Assembly: GCF_910596095.1 (NCBI RefSeq)
Contig: NC_056550.1
Span: forward strand, 22,316,001 to 22,380,000
Length of the DNA: 64,000 bases
Direction: 5' to 3'
From: Thunnus maccoyii
Lineage: Eukaryota; Chordata; Actinopteri; Scombriformes; Scombridae
Each line of letters begins with the position of its first letter. The first letter of the stretch is position 1. The notes below the pieces were generated by a model, which worked only from the letters and a program-made list of their open reading frames with translations, did not search any database and had not been told where the DNA came from. Made by a program: the position numbers and the translations under genes. Shown in pieces: positions 13,801 through 24,444 of the stretch.

Positions 13801-15704
13801 TAGCCAATGATGAAAAAGTGGAAGAACACGCTCTCTGAAGTCCAGCAGAGAGAGGAAGGGGGGGGACTCTGGCAACTCAACCTCAACCAAAACCCAGCAG
13901 CCTGATCCCTTTACCCTGAAGGAAGAATGCATTAAAACCCTGTTTATGCTGTATATAGAAACACAACACAAATGAGGAGTCACGACACACATTCACACAA
14001 AGTTTCGAGAACATCCACAAGTAAAATTACACAGTCTGTATCTTAACAGGTCAGCGTTTCCTTCCCTGCACTATTATAACTGTGAGAGCTGCTCAACTCA
14101 GTCCACACTGGACTTAAGGAATAACCCATAAGGCACCTCTGCCCCTGGGGGCCCCCTCCATTTCACTGTAATCAAGAGTAAAATGATACCTCCTGCCCCC
14201 CACCCTGTCCTCTTTAGCTCTGTGGCCTCCTTTCTCCAGCACTTTTTCTTCTCTGGGAGGCTGAATCCAGTTTGCTGTCCTCCTCCGTGTTGCCATGGCA
14301 CCACCCCTGAAAACAGCAAGTCATGTCCGCCTCTTCAAACAGAAGTGCTTAGTTTGGCGGAGGCTGTTACTAACAATCTGTCCGATTTCATTTATTATCG
14401 TTTTAAAAATGATTTTAACAGAAAAATACTAAACCGACTATGTCTTTATTTCCAAGTTACTACTGGTTACTCATAATTATGATGAGCTCCACACTTAACA
14501 ATGAACACCAGATGGCTAGAAACATGTTTTATATCTGAAACTGCCTCCTTCTACACATTTATTAAGGCTTTCACTTCAGACAACAAAACTAATCTATAGA
14601 ATAGTCAAATGCACTTTAAATTCACTTGTATCTCTTAATTTACATATGATTATTAAATCTCTTCAGCTCTGTGTGTCAATGTAAACATAATATGATGCAG
14701 AGCTGAATTAATTACGTAATCATCTGGTAGTTGTGGTGCTATTTCTGCTTTTTTTTTTTGTACCATCAAGTCAGTCAGCCAGAAGGTGGCACTGTTGTAA
14801 TGGTAAATATTCAGTCTGCTTGTTGATTAACTGCTCGGGTGTGTTTTTGTTTGCTGGTAGGTAACATGATTTTAAAAATGGATCCGTTTGTAAAACGTAT
14901 GTGCTTTGACTAATTGAGTAATTGCTATTAGAGCGATGTCAGTCATGAGCTTTAATGCTTTCAATGCAAAGTCTTCCAGCTAGAAAATTTTAGTTCATTG
15001 TGTGCGTGTGTGTTTCTTTTTTGTTTGTTTGTTTGTTTTGGATGTCCTGTGTTGTATTCCCTGCTTCATGCTAACCCTGCTGACTAACCACTCACAGTTT
15101 GGTTTTGCTCTGCTGTTTGTGTCTCTGCATGGTTGCTGTGTGGCATGGCTGTGACTCGCTGCAGGGGCCATACCTGGTACACGGTGAGCAGAAGCGGGAA
15201 GGGCCTCTGACAGAGTGTGGTGGGAGCGGCACTCTGCATGACTACCAGACAGACTTGGGAGGAAAGCCTCAGCAGCAGCAGCAGCAGCAGACATACCTGC
15301 GCTCTTCTCGTGGCCAGCTACGAGGTGGGAGCGGCCGGGGCCTGTCACGGCAGGACACCTTCGACTCCGAGACGCAGGGCAGCCGGGACTCTGCCTACAC
15401 CGAGGCCGGCGACTCCTGCATGGACATTGAGACTGACCCCTACGAAGAGCCCGAGCCCTACCGAGGGGGCGGGGGCAGTCGCCTCCACCTGGCGCAGCAT
15501 CACGGCCGACAGGCCTCCTGGGAAGACGAAGGCGCTGAGCCAGACCAGGAAAACCTGAACCACCCTCCGATGCCGAGCCAGACGCAGCCGCATGGACGTG
15601 CCAAGCTGAGGGAGCGTTACTGCCAGGACCCCGTGGACACAGGGGCCAACATGAGCCGCAACAAGAACCAGGACGACTGGGGAAGGGACGTCTACATCCG
15701 CTGA
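4061..15704 (+). CDS. CACNB1: Voltage-gated calcium channel beta-1 subunit (5' exons outside window)
   Basis: This is the cytosolic beta subunit that binds the alpha-1 pore, promotes surface expression and tunes gating; beta-1a is the skeletal-muscle excitation-contraction form. Coding exons, each with consistent GT-AG sites and phase: 4061-4180, 4377-4499, 5174-5310, 5832-5899, 6922-7082 (7A) or 7571-7590 (7B), 10091-10171, 10260-10318, 10411-10520, 12827-12978, 13342-13437, 13554-13739, 15165-15704. The first exons encode the SH3 region (motifs [40 protein letters not shown]). Exons 7A/7B are the variable HOOK. The exons from 10091 encode the guanylate-kinase-like domain that binds the alpha interaction domain ([54 protein letters not shown]). 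The C-terminus with LSRQDTFD and [11 protein letters not shown] matches beta-1 rather than beta-2, -3 or -4. The visible part is 563 aa with 7B and the long tail, 610 aa with 7A and the long tail, or 463 aa with 7A and the short tail. Start exons are missing. Confidence 0.96.
6922..7082 (+). CDS. CACNB1: CACNB1 alternative exon 7A (long HOOK)
   Basis: This 161-nt exon follows a very strong polypyrimidine tract and ends at AAGAAG before GTAACA. It takes phase 1 from exon 5832-5899 and returns phase 0 to exon 10091, so it stays in frame. The 53 complete codons are acidic ([16 protein letters not shown]), then Ser/Gly-rich, and end in RLPFFKK. In mammals beta-1a has an acidic exon 7A ending in a similar IPFFKK motif, so this is the muscle-type exon. 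It is mutually exclusive with 7B: both accept phase 1 and donate phase 0, so joining them would break the frame. Confidence 0.9.
7571..7590 (+). CDS. CACNB1: CACNB1 alternative exon 7B (short HOOK)
   Basis: The acceptor is GGTGGCCCAG and the donor GTGAGT. The 20 nt, joined to the G left over from exon 5832-5899, encode AKQKQKS, which from memory is identical to the seven-residue exon 7B of mammalian beta-1. Its phase (1 in, 0 out) equals that of 7A, as expected for mutually exclusive exons. It is too short for ORF finders. Confidence 0.9.
7591..10090. other. CACNB1 intron downstream of exon 7B
   Basis: About 2.5 kb without supported coding sequence. It holds the CA microsatellite at 9041, A-rich stretches, and a block at 9660-9900 with GGCGGTGGCGGCGGCAGCAG followed by TTTAATTATGGACACTAATTATG. 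The latter reads like a possible homeodomain-rich regulatory element, but this is only an impression. No RNA gene was recognised. Confidence 0.5.
9041..9061. repeat. CA microsatellite
   Basis: About ten CA units in the large CACNB1 intron, followed by GGAGGAGGAGGCG and then an A-rich block. Confidence 0.85.
10781..10844. repeat. GATA tetranucleotide microsatellite
   Basis: Sixteen perfect GATA units in the CACNB1 intron between exons 10411-10520 and 12827-12978. It is likely polymorphic. Confidence 0.95.
11412..11420 (+). other. CACNB1: Candidate 9-nt microexon in CACNB1
   Basis: A 130-nt pyrimidine-rich tract (about 11280-11408) ends in GATTCAG, followed by ACGTACTGG and the donor-like GTACGT. 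Inserted between exon 10411-10520 and exon 12827-12978 it keeps phase and adds Asp-Val-Leu between SSL and AEVQ in the guanylate-kinase-like domain. No beta subunit with this insertion is known to me, so this rests on splice-site appearance alone. Confidence 0.25.
13740..13838 (+). CDS. CACNB1: CACNB1 read-through C-terminus (beta-1a-like)
   Basis: If the donor at 13740 (after AACCTGCAG) is not used, the reading frame continues for 32 codons to TGA at 13836-13838. The tail begins [12 protein letters not shown], matching from memory the [12 protein letters not shown] of mammalian beta-1a. It ends in EEHAL, where the mammalian form ends in EQEHAM. Use of the donor instead joins exon 15165, giving the GPYLVHGEQ tail. 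Both mammalian C-termini are therefore preserved. Confidence 0.9.
   Translation, partial: VQVLTSLRRNLDLWPDMDGPVANDEKVEEHAL
15270..15290 (+). repeat. Coding CAG repeat (seven Gln) in CACNB1 last exon
   Basis: Seven uninterrupted CAG codons encode polyglutamine in the beta-1b-like C-terminal tail. From memory mammalian beta-1b lacks this tract at this place, so it is likely a lineage-specific expansion in a low-constraint tail. Confidence 0.9.
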
Positions 15705-17116
15705 GTACACATCATACCACGGAGGCAAAGGAAGCTACTGGACAGACTGAGAGCAGGGAGAGATGAAGGGGGTTCAGAGGGAACTGAAGTGTGGGTTTGG
15801 GGCCATGCCAGTCAGGCTAAACAAATTAATCTGTTTACATCCCAGTATAATGTAAAGAAATACATCAACTGCCAGATGCCATTCTCGTCAACTTCTTCTT
15901 GCAATTCAATTTATTTATGTTTAGAAAAAAATAATATTGGTCTGTTTTTTGTTTCCTATGTTAATACTGCATGAATATCATAGATTTCTATACTGACAGC
16001 ACGAGGACAGTAATTGTTACGATTGTGAATCTATGATTGTGATCCGTATGACTCAATCTCTCCTTCAGTCGTAGAGTGTGAAGGCTGGTAGAGCTGTAGT
16101 CTGTCGTGTCTGTCCTCTGCAGTCTTAAACAGGGTCTAATGTCACCGTCCCCATGTACAGTGTCAGGGTTTCTCTTTACCTTAATCTCACTCAGTGCTTT
16201 TGGATTTCAGGGTTTCCGCCTATTCTAAGATCCACGAGTTATGAGTTTGTCACCTCCACTTTATCACCCAGACCTTAAAAAAAAGCTGGTGGAGAAGTTG
16301 CCATATTTAAAACACGAGAATTTATCGCTGTTGCTACACTCATGTCAGCTTGATAACAACAAAGAAATACACTCCAAAGACGTTTACTTCTTCCCTGACG
16401 TGGTTCAGCCACTGTACCCGACTGTACACGTCTGACCCAGTCCTCCCGTTTCTGTTTTCCTCTTCTTCGTGGGTGCTGAGGGCGCCCGCAGTATTCACTC
16501 GTTCTCTGGTTTTGTAATGTGGTGCAGATTTAAAAGCAGCACTGCAGTTGTAGTCGTGTGAATGAAGTGTCCTGCCTTAGTCACTCCCACCCCCTAAAAC
16601 ACCCTCATTTCAAGAAAACTCCAATCACAAGTGCCGGAATGTCTCGCCAAGCCATGTCCACCACTGCTACGGTGGGATGTCTTAACTCTTGTTACACTCG
16701 TTTTCATGCCATGTCCTTGTCTTTTCGTGTCTCTTGTGGCTACTCTGCACCGTAGCCCGTTGCTGTCGCTCCAGCACATCTTGTTTTCTTTGCACCAGCT
16801 TTGTCGTCTGTTTTTCCAGGGCTAATGGTTATATAAAAAGTACTTGTGTGTGGTTATTCACTCCGAACTTCACCCCCAAACAGCTAGCTAGTCTGATATT
16901 AAATACCACTCTCTTCTTACTCTTGATTTCTGACTGAATTAGTGTTGATATTTTTTTTTTTTTTCCTGTGGACATTTTTTTTTTTTTTTTTTTTAAATCT
17001 TCAGTTCTTGTGAGGTAGTGAGAGGCGTAACAAGTAGGGTGGGGGGTGATACAGGGGGTAGGATCAACTTTGGTCTTTACTCAGTTATCTATAATGGAGA
17101 ATCCATGAATGTCTTT

Positions 17117-17137
17117 GGCGGGCTGCTTCGGCCCGCC
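17117..17137 (+). promoter_or_regulatory. GC hairpin just upstream of CACNB1 poly(A) signal
   Basis: A 7-bp perfect stem, GGCGGGC paired with GCCCGCC, encloses the loop TGCTTCG about 15 nt before the polyadenylation signal. It lies in otherwise AT-rich sequence. Confidence 0.55.
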
Positions 17138-17151
17138 CCTGTCTTCAGTTG

Positions 17152-17157
17152 AATAAA
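17152..17157 (+). terminator. Polyadenylation signal AATAAA (CACNB1)
   Basis: AATAAATAAATATTAAATAA follows the 3' UTR hairpin and provides overlapping AATAAA-type signals on the + strand, 1.45 kb after the CACNB1 stop. A TTATTGTTGCG stretch follows downstream. Confidence 0.65.
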
Positions 17158-18699
17158 TAAATATTAAATAATGATCAGTAAATAATGTTATTGTTGCGTT
17201 ATCGCAATTGTTAAAAATATGAAATGACATGTATCATTGGTGCCTGATTGTAGCTACATTTTGCTTTTTCTGCCTTTCATTTTTAATCTGTGGATAAATT
17301 CGTATTTTAATTAAAAATTTAAGCAGAAAATGCAATTGTGTCATTTCATTGATGCGGAAAAATGTGATTATCATACACAGATTCCAAAGATGCAAGTGTT
17401 TTAACCTTGTGACATGTTGTACACGCACATACATCCATGTTTTTTTATTTCTCTCAGGACATTTGCAAAGAGATTTCAGTCCTGAGGAAACCATAGAGTA
17501 CAATGGAGTAAGCTTTTCTTCTTCTGGAGCTCAAAGACTAGACTGTTTACTTCTTTTGAACACTTCAACTTCCTCACTTGATTGTTTCTACGAACTATTA
17601 TCACCAGAACACTATTTTTAAATTTCAGCACATTTTAATCCATCCACCAAGTCTTTGAGTCATGGAGGAAACATAATAGGTAAAAAAAAAAAGATTGAAG
17701 TCAGAAGTTAGATTGTTGCATCTGAGCCCAGGATGTGGTTTTTACTTCTCAGATCTGGCACTGTTATATCTTCATCTGCAGCTCACCCATGCTCTGCAAA
17801 GGAGAAAATGTCACAAACAAAGAAGCGGTTTCCACATGAAACTCAAACGTGAGCCTTACATCGCAGTAATATGTAACAAGGTCTGTTGTGGTGCTAGACA
17901 GAGCCCAAGTGTGCCTAGATGAGTGTAATATCAGAGGAACAGATCTGAGTTTGAGCTAAACAAGTTAAGTTAAACAATTATACCTCACATTCACTTCAGG
18001 ATATATTGATGTGTATGTTCCACACTTTAATTTTAGTCACAAAGGGCAAAAACAAAGGCATGACAGCAAAACTGCATAAAAACTGCACAAAGTAGCTTAA
18101 GTTTTAAATATATTTTAAGATTAAAAGAACATAAAAAAGAAATTGTGGCATGTTTTTGGTGAAACTGTTATATTTCCTGTAATGCACTCCACACAAACAC
18201 CCTAAAAATAGAATCTAGAAGTGAGAAATATGTACAGGTGGACTGAGAAACGTTTGTCACTATCACTTCTAGTAGCTTTAATCCTCTAAAATAGAGATGG
18301 GATTACTCTCATTAACCTAACCTGAAAAAAAGACCCCAAACAGAGCAGCTAGGGCAGATTAAGAGGTCAAAGGTCAAGTCAGAATATTCAGACCAGTACA
18401 GCTGAGTCAGCAGACCAATTAGGATTTGTAGGGAGGATTAATGAATACATCATTTTAATCTCATCATTTTTGTCATCTTGGAGAACATTGTAGGATGAAT
18501 CTAAAACTTTCTTTTAATCAGTGTTTTTAGATATTTAGAGCCAATAATCATGTTGAATCTTCACAACATCTGTTATTATCGATGTTGTTATTGGGTCAGT
18601 TATTGGAAATACCCAGGAACACTCGATGGGTCAACGGAAATTCAGGGGGATTCCTACACCTAGTTTTGCTTTCACCTCCCGCTTCATAATCATGTTCCT

Positions 18700-18881
18700 G
18701 ATACTCAAAAAGAGGAAGGGAAACTGCTTCACTTCGCTTTCCATATATAGACTGGACAGTAGCGTCACGAGCTGCGTCATCCGTCCACGCCTGTCGTCGG
18801 TGTGATAGAGGAAACGTTTATGTCTATGTGGCCTTCAAGTGCTGCTGGCTAAACTCTGACTTCTGAGCTCCGACACATGAG
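18700..18881 (+). promoter_or_regulatory. Candidate upstream promoter and non-coding exon of ARL5C
   Basis: On the minus strand the block 18723-18742 reads GGAAAGCGAAGTGAAGCAG, resembling an interferon-stimulated response element (GAAANNGAAA-like). It abuts a TATA-like CATATATAG at 18743-18750. About 130 bp further, GACACATGAG is followed by a donor-like GTAGGATG at 18882. Together this could be a TATA promoter and a short first exon that splices towards ARL5C. The case rests only on motif order and spacing. Confidence 0.25.
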
Positions 18882-19891
18882 GTAGGATGTGTGTTGTTGG
18901 TGTGCAGTGATTTTTCAATTAAGCTTTTGTTTACCTTTACCTGGTGCTTTTTGTTTCAATTTAGAGCGCAGATAGCACAGACATGCAGATAATGATAGAT
19001 AAAAACAGAGGAAAATGGACACTTAAAGATAATGTTAGAAAAAAATATTAAAAAAACAAATGTTAAACAACTGAGCTACAAGTTAAAGACAAATCAGAAA
19101 TGCTCTGAACATATGAATTACAGGTATCAATGAAGAGTTTGACATGAATTAGTTCATTAAAATGCATTTCTGTATTTCCCAAATATTTTACTTTGGTGTA
19201 TTTATAAATTTTAATGATTGACAGCATTTAAAACATTAAAAAGTTTGATTTTGTTGTTGTCTGAAATTAGTTTGGAGTCTATATGACGAGAGATGGTGGG
19301 TTCCAGATATATATAAAAACAAATAAATCACTGATTGTGCTTTAAAAAATCAGTCAAATGAGTTATATATACCTTTATGTACACTCAGGAAGAACACATT
19401 GATGTACAGGAGATCTCTTTCACAAGTATGCCGAGTTTACATCATAAAAATAGACATTAAAAAAACCCCATCAGATACAGAACTTTAATGAGTTTTCTGA
19501 AAATACTCAAGGACAGCTTGAGCTTTAGGATCTGTTGTAAATTATTTCATGAGAATGGAGCAGCATGTTTGAAAGCTGACTTTCCAAGCTCAGTGTTTAC
19601 TGATGGAAGATATTTCTAACTGAAGCTGAAGTCTGCAGAAAGACAAGTTCCACCTGTCCAGAAGAGGAATGAGGATAGATAAAATGGTAACCTTTGTAAG
19701 TAAACAAGTATGCTATCTTTTTTACACAGAGAGAAGGCCATCCTGCATTCTGATAAAGAGTGCAATGATGTATCTGTCACAAATCTAATTGCATTGGTAT
19801 TGTCACAAACAAACAGTAGCATATAAAAATAATGTTTATACATTTTGTCATTAATTATTAAAATAACCTTTGGGATGCTAAAAACTGTCCT

Positions 19892-20065
19892 GGGCAGAGC
19901 TGTGACTATTTTCATTATTAATTAAGCTGCCAATTATTTTCTCAATTAATCAATTAATAGTCTTGTCTGTAAAATGCCAGAAAGTAGTGAAAAATATCCG
20001 TCATGGTTCCCCACAGCCCCAGGTGACGCCTTCAGATGTCTTGTTTTGTCCGATCAATAGTCCAT
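19892..20065 (+). repeat. Dispersed teleost repeat, copy B (truncated)
   Basis: Shares TTTTCATTATTAATTAA, TCAATTAATCAATTAATAG, TCTGTAAAATGCCAGAAAG and GTCTTGTTTTGTCC with copy A at 2517. The 3' half is missing. Confidence 0.65.
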
Positions 20066-20376
20066 CACCAATGATATGTTGAGCTGAGGTATGTTTACTA
20101 TTCTACTGGCTCCCTCACGTGCTGAAGTGGGATATTACCCACAGCACTTGAACGCAGCACTACTATGCCCTTTGTCCGTGACTCATTCGACTGAAAAATA
20201 TCTCTATAAGCGCCACCCACTAACGCTATGCTGAAGCTGATATTAGTTGTAGGAAAATAGTTTGTCCGTCAGTCAGAGAGCTCTTAACAAATACCGAGTA
20301 TTGTCTCCATCAGGAGAGTTTTCTGGATTTATATTTTTTTACTCGTCTCTCACCTTTACACACACACTTGTTGGAC

Positions 20377-22889
20377 ATGGGATTCCTCCTGACCAAGATG
20401 ATGGCTGTGTTCGGCGACAGAGGTAAAAAACTATAACTTCACTTCACACCGCTACTTTTTCCAGCGTCAGTTTTGTCATTTGTTTTCGTTTGTCAGCTGC
20501 TTTTCGAGCATCTTTTAAAGTATATTAGGGTATGAATATCCGAAATGAGAAAATATACGTTGAACATAATTATAAAAGAGACTTTAATAGAAGACATGAA
20601 TTGTTATTGTGTAGCCTTTCACACAGTCTTAAATATTGCCACTCACACATTCTCTGCTGAAAGCCTTTTGAGGATTTGGCGTTTTTCTTTATCATATATG
20701 ACACTAAATTTAATATCTTTTGGTTTTGGACTGTAAGTCAGACAAAACAAGTAAATTGTAGACATCTGTGGCCTCTAAGAAACTGTGATCGCTGCTTTTT
20801 CACATGTTTTTTTTACAAAATGATTAATCAATTAATCACTAATGACAATAATCTTTAGTTGCAGGCCTAGTTTTCACTAACTTTATCCTTGTTTTCTGCC
20901 GAACCCTTGATGTATATGAAACTTGGCTCAAAGCCATTGTTAGACTGGTAGAACTGCTATGCAGTGATGTAATTATTCCACTGATCAGTACATCACAGTC
21001 CTGTTCCTGTCTTTATCTTATCTGTGTGTGTCTGACATGTGATGCTAGATTTTAAACAAATTATGCAACTCAAGGTCAGCTCAAGTGAGAATAGTGAGTG
21101 CAAATAATCCAGTTTGCAGGAAAAAAAATAACATAACATGTTGAACTTTCTTACAGAGCACAAAGTCGTCATTGTGGGCTTGGACAATGCTGGGAAGACA
21201 ACAATCCTCTACCAATTGTAAGTGTAGCACATAATTGATCAGGCTATATTTCTGAGGCCAACATAGCATCATATTATTATAACAAATGCTTCATATCTTA
21301 ATTTTTTTTTTTGTTTTCCTCTCCCTCCCACACAAACACGTCCAGCCTGACGAAGGAAGCCGTCCACACATCGCCAACCATTGGCAGCAACGTTGAGCAG
21401 ATCACAGTACGAAACACTCAGTTTTTGGTTTGGGATATCGGAGGCCAGGAGAGCCTTCGAGCCAGCTGGTATTCATACTACAGTAACACAGAGGTACGGA
21501 TCACTTTCTGTCCCAGCGTGTGCTTGTTCATGTCACATATGAGCACATTTTGTTTTTATACTTAGCCTACACGTTTGACTTTTGGTTTAGCTGGCTTTCT
21601 TCTTGTGTCTCTTGGACTTGTGTTCCCCCCCCAAAAAAAGCTGTTTTTCTTACTGAAACTAGTGGAAACTACATCTAAATAAGAGAGATGAGCACTGAAA
21701 ATTCAAAATATTAATGACACTTGTGGCTGAGAAGTTGATATACCAGAAGAAAGACAGAAACCTTGAGTGTAAAAGTTTATAGGCCAGTGCTGACCGAGTT
21801 ATTGCACCTGTTTTGGCGCCTTGCAGTGATAAACTCTAAGAACTGTTACATAACCATTTATAATAAACTGTGTTACATGTCTGCAACGGGGCTTTGCAGA
21901 CGTTTTGTGCTCCCTGCTATCATTACAGAAATCACTGATAATGTGAGATAATCTATTTATTGATGTGATATTTATATGTTTATGTGGCACTTTCAGATTG
22001 TCATTCTGGTTGTGGACAGCACTGACCGGGAGCGACTGACTGTCACTAAAGAAGAACTGCATCGAATGCTCGCACATGAGGTATAATTCAAGTTGTGTTG
22101 ACAGATGTGTGTGTGTTAGTTCAAAAGTCTTGGTTTGTTTTTTTTCTTTTTACCATCAATCATTAAGGTAAATCAAGTCAAAAACAAATTCTGCCATTTT
22201 CTTTTGTTTTTGTTTTTTTCCTTGACGTAAAACCCTTTTGTTACGCAGTCAAACTGCCCCGGTGAGTGTCTGTTATTTATGTTTTGACGTCTTGGATACA
22301 CTCACGCTTTCAGAGTTGTGCCATATACGTAAAAAACCAGACTGCTAACCCATGACACAGTTTGTGATGAGGAAGTTTCAACATCAGACTGTTTCAGTCA
22401 GCAGACTAACGTGTGTTTAGATATTCCGCTGAGGCTGCTGTTCTCAAAGTTGACATGAGGACATTTTTGGGGTTTTCACTGGAAATGCTCAGCTCCATAA
22501 ATTGATACCGAGAGCAGGGTTTTGTAACCCATCTTTTTTTTTTTTGGATGTAGGACTTGCAGAATGCCGCCATTCTCATTATGGCCAACAAACAAGACAT
22601 GAAGGGCTCACTAACAGCGGCAGAGATCTCCCAGTGCCTCACACTTGACACCATCACAACACACTCCTGGCATGTCCAAGCCTGCTGCGCCCTGACAGGA
22701 GAAGGGTGAGTCTCAGTGATGCATCGCACACACTCTCTCTTTCTGTCTATGATAATTCATAGCGTATGAGTCAATCCTAAAAATGACTTTGATCTATATT
22801 CTCTTAAAATGTCTGTCTCTTTTTTTTCCCCTCCTCCCAGTCTACCTGCCAGTCTGGACTGGATGAAGTCTCACGTTGTTGCAAACTGA
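20377..22889 (+). CDS. ARL5C: ARF-like small GTPase 5C
   Basis: A small GTPase of the ARL5 group; relatives act at the trans-Golgi in endosome-to-Golgi traffic (GARP recruitment). Exons: 20377-20422, 21157-21217, 21346-21493, 21997-22080, 22554-22705, 22841-22889. All have GT-AG ends and matching phases, giving 540 nt and 179 aa, the usual ARL5 length. Gly2 is present, fitting N-myristoylation. The P-loop GLDNAGKT is residues 23-30, switch I carries HTSPTIGSN, switch [10 protein letters not shown] starts at 65, NKQD is 125-128, and CCALTGEG follows. The assignment to ARL5C rather than 5A or 5B rests mainly on the location between CACNB1 and PLXDC1. The start codon at 20377 fits the family N-terminus. 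ARL5C is reported as degraded in some mammals, but here every exon is intact. Confidence 0.93.
20640..20868 (-). repeat. Dispersed teleost repeat, copy C
   Basis: Minus-oriented copy ending in TTTAGTTGCAGGCCT, which on the other strand reads as the GCAAC start seen in the other copies. It carries TTAATCAATTAATCA and GACAAAACAAG. It lies in ARL5C intron 1, so exon 1 sits between two copies in opposite orientation. Confidence 0.65.
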
Positions 22890-24372
22890 AGAGCCATCCA
22901 GTGGATCATACTTCCTCAAACTGTCCCAACCTCTTTGGCACTGCAGAGGCCACGATGGCGTCTGTGATAGAGCCCGCCTCGCCACACCTACAGTATGTCT
23001 TACTCAAGCTGTGTTAGAGTCTGCAAGGAGCTGCCCCACGTCTGGAGTCCCGGGACGACATCTGGATAATCTTAGGGGTGGGAACGTACACCACCCTGAT
23101 ACCAGTAAAATAGGACTCCAGGTGTTTTGTACTCTTCAAAAACTGCTCGGTGGTTTGATTATATTGTAATAATCTGGTTAACTGGCGAAGTTTTTCTCAG
23201 TTGTGGTTTTAAAGACGTGCACAGTAAGAAAGTCTTTCATGTGCTTTTACTGTAAGCTTCCTTAAGTGTGGAGGTGCACCACGTAAGAGATCCTACCTGA
23301 CCAGTAAGGTCACATTCCTTTTTGCCTTCATTATCTTTCATTTAATTGTCGTCACTAAGCTAGGACAATACTTTATTAATTGAATGAAAGTATCAGACAT
23401 TCATTAATTACTAGAACTGAACAAGTAGCTTGTTACAAAATAATCTTGAGGGCATCTAAGCAATTATGAGCAAGGCAGAGCATATATTTTATGGGTAAAG
23501 TTTGATTGAGTCATCACATTCTTTATTTCTCTTGTTCTACACGGTGACCTTTTAATCATGATCTCATTTTGACCTTTGATATGTAACTCCTGTCACTGAC
23601 TACTCCTAGTATGCCTGTACTATCGTGTATCTGGTGCAACCAAGTTAAGTACCTTGCTAGTTACAAAACAGCTTTTCAATGACAAACTAAGTTTAATAGC
23701 TGCCTAGTATTAAGCCGTAGGGAAAGACTTTTACAGTAGGAAGGAAATGTAAGCACATACTGTAGCTCCTGTGGCCTCCTCTACTCAGAAACTCTGCAGT
23801 GGTAAAACCTGCACCTCATGTATAAAATTAGATTTTATGCCAGTGAACAACAGCATTTTTGTGAGACCTAAAGATGTATAGTAATGTTTTTTTTACAAAA
23901 AAAGCTTGAACTTGAATTATTTACTGTATATTACAGCAATTTCCTGAAAGGGAAACCAAGCTAGCTGCTAAGGACTATGAATTATATTTAAGTATGTATT
24001 GTATGATGTGTACATTTTTTAAAAATACATATTATTATTGCAAAATGTGCAGTGGGTGTCTTCTGTCTTTCAGTTACACAGCATACTATTAAAGGCTGGT
24101 TTATTCCTGCAGTACCAGTAATAACAAAAACATGTCACAGGTGTTTGGTTGACACTTGAAGTCATAGCAGCTGCTTTTGGAGGCGCTGCAGAAGAAATTA
24201 TACAGATTTTCATACTATAAATACAATTGTGCCTGAATCCATACAGAGATACACACGAGTAAGCAGTAAAACCTCATAGCAGTAATCACTTTGATATCGT
24301 ATGGGTCTAAAAGAGTCTGCTTTAACCACAAGTACGTAGGTTTCATTTAGTTAAAGAAGAAGAAAAAGACTC
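22890..24372. other. ARL5C 3' UTR and downstream sequence
   Basis: No coding exon is supported. The sequence continues from the ARL5C stop as probable 3' UTR. I could not fix the poly(A) site: ATTAAA-type hexamers occur at about 24089, and AT-rich stretches are common. Confidence 0.45.
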
Positions 24373-24444
24373 AGGGGGCATCCGGATTTGAACCGGAGAC
24401 CTCTTGATCTGCAGTCAAATGCTCTACCACTGAGCTATACCCCC
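24373..24444 (-). tRNA. tRNA-Cys (GCA)
   Basis: On the minus strand the 72 nt fold as a full cloverleaf: acceptor GGGGGTA with TGCCCCC, D-stem GCTC/GAGC, anticodon loop CTGCAGA with GCA, T-stem TCCGG/CCGGA, and T-loop TTCAAAT. Discriminator base T. It is nearly identical to the array at 49946-52173 but lies antisense to ARL5C. It looks functional. Confidence 0.95.

Larger units (their letters stand above)
15705..17175 (+). other. CACNB1: CACNB1 3' untranslated region
   Basis: About 1.45 kb from the stop codon to the polyadenylation signal. It contains poly-T runs at 16951-16964 and 16975-16994 and a GC hairpin at 17117-17137. The end is inferred from the AATAAA at 17152. Confidence 0.6.
17176..20376. 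other. CACNB1-ARL5C intergenic region
   Basis: No coding exon is supported here. The region is AT-rich and contains a candidate promoter at about 18700-18881 and one decayed copy of the dispersed repeat at 19892. The last 200 bases before 20377 are the probable ARL5C proximal promoter and 5' UTR, including a CACGTG E-box at about 20117. Confidence 0.5.
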
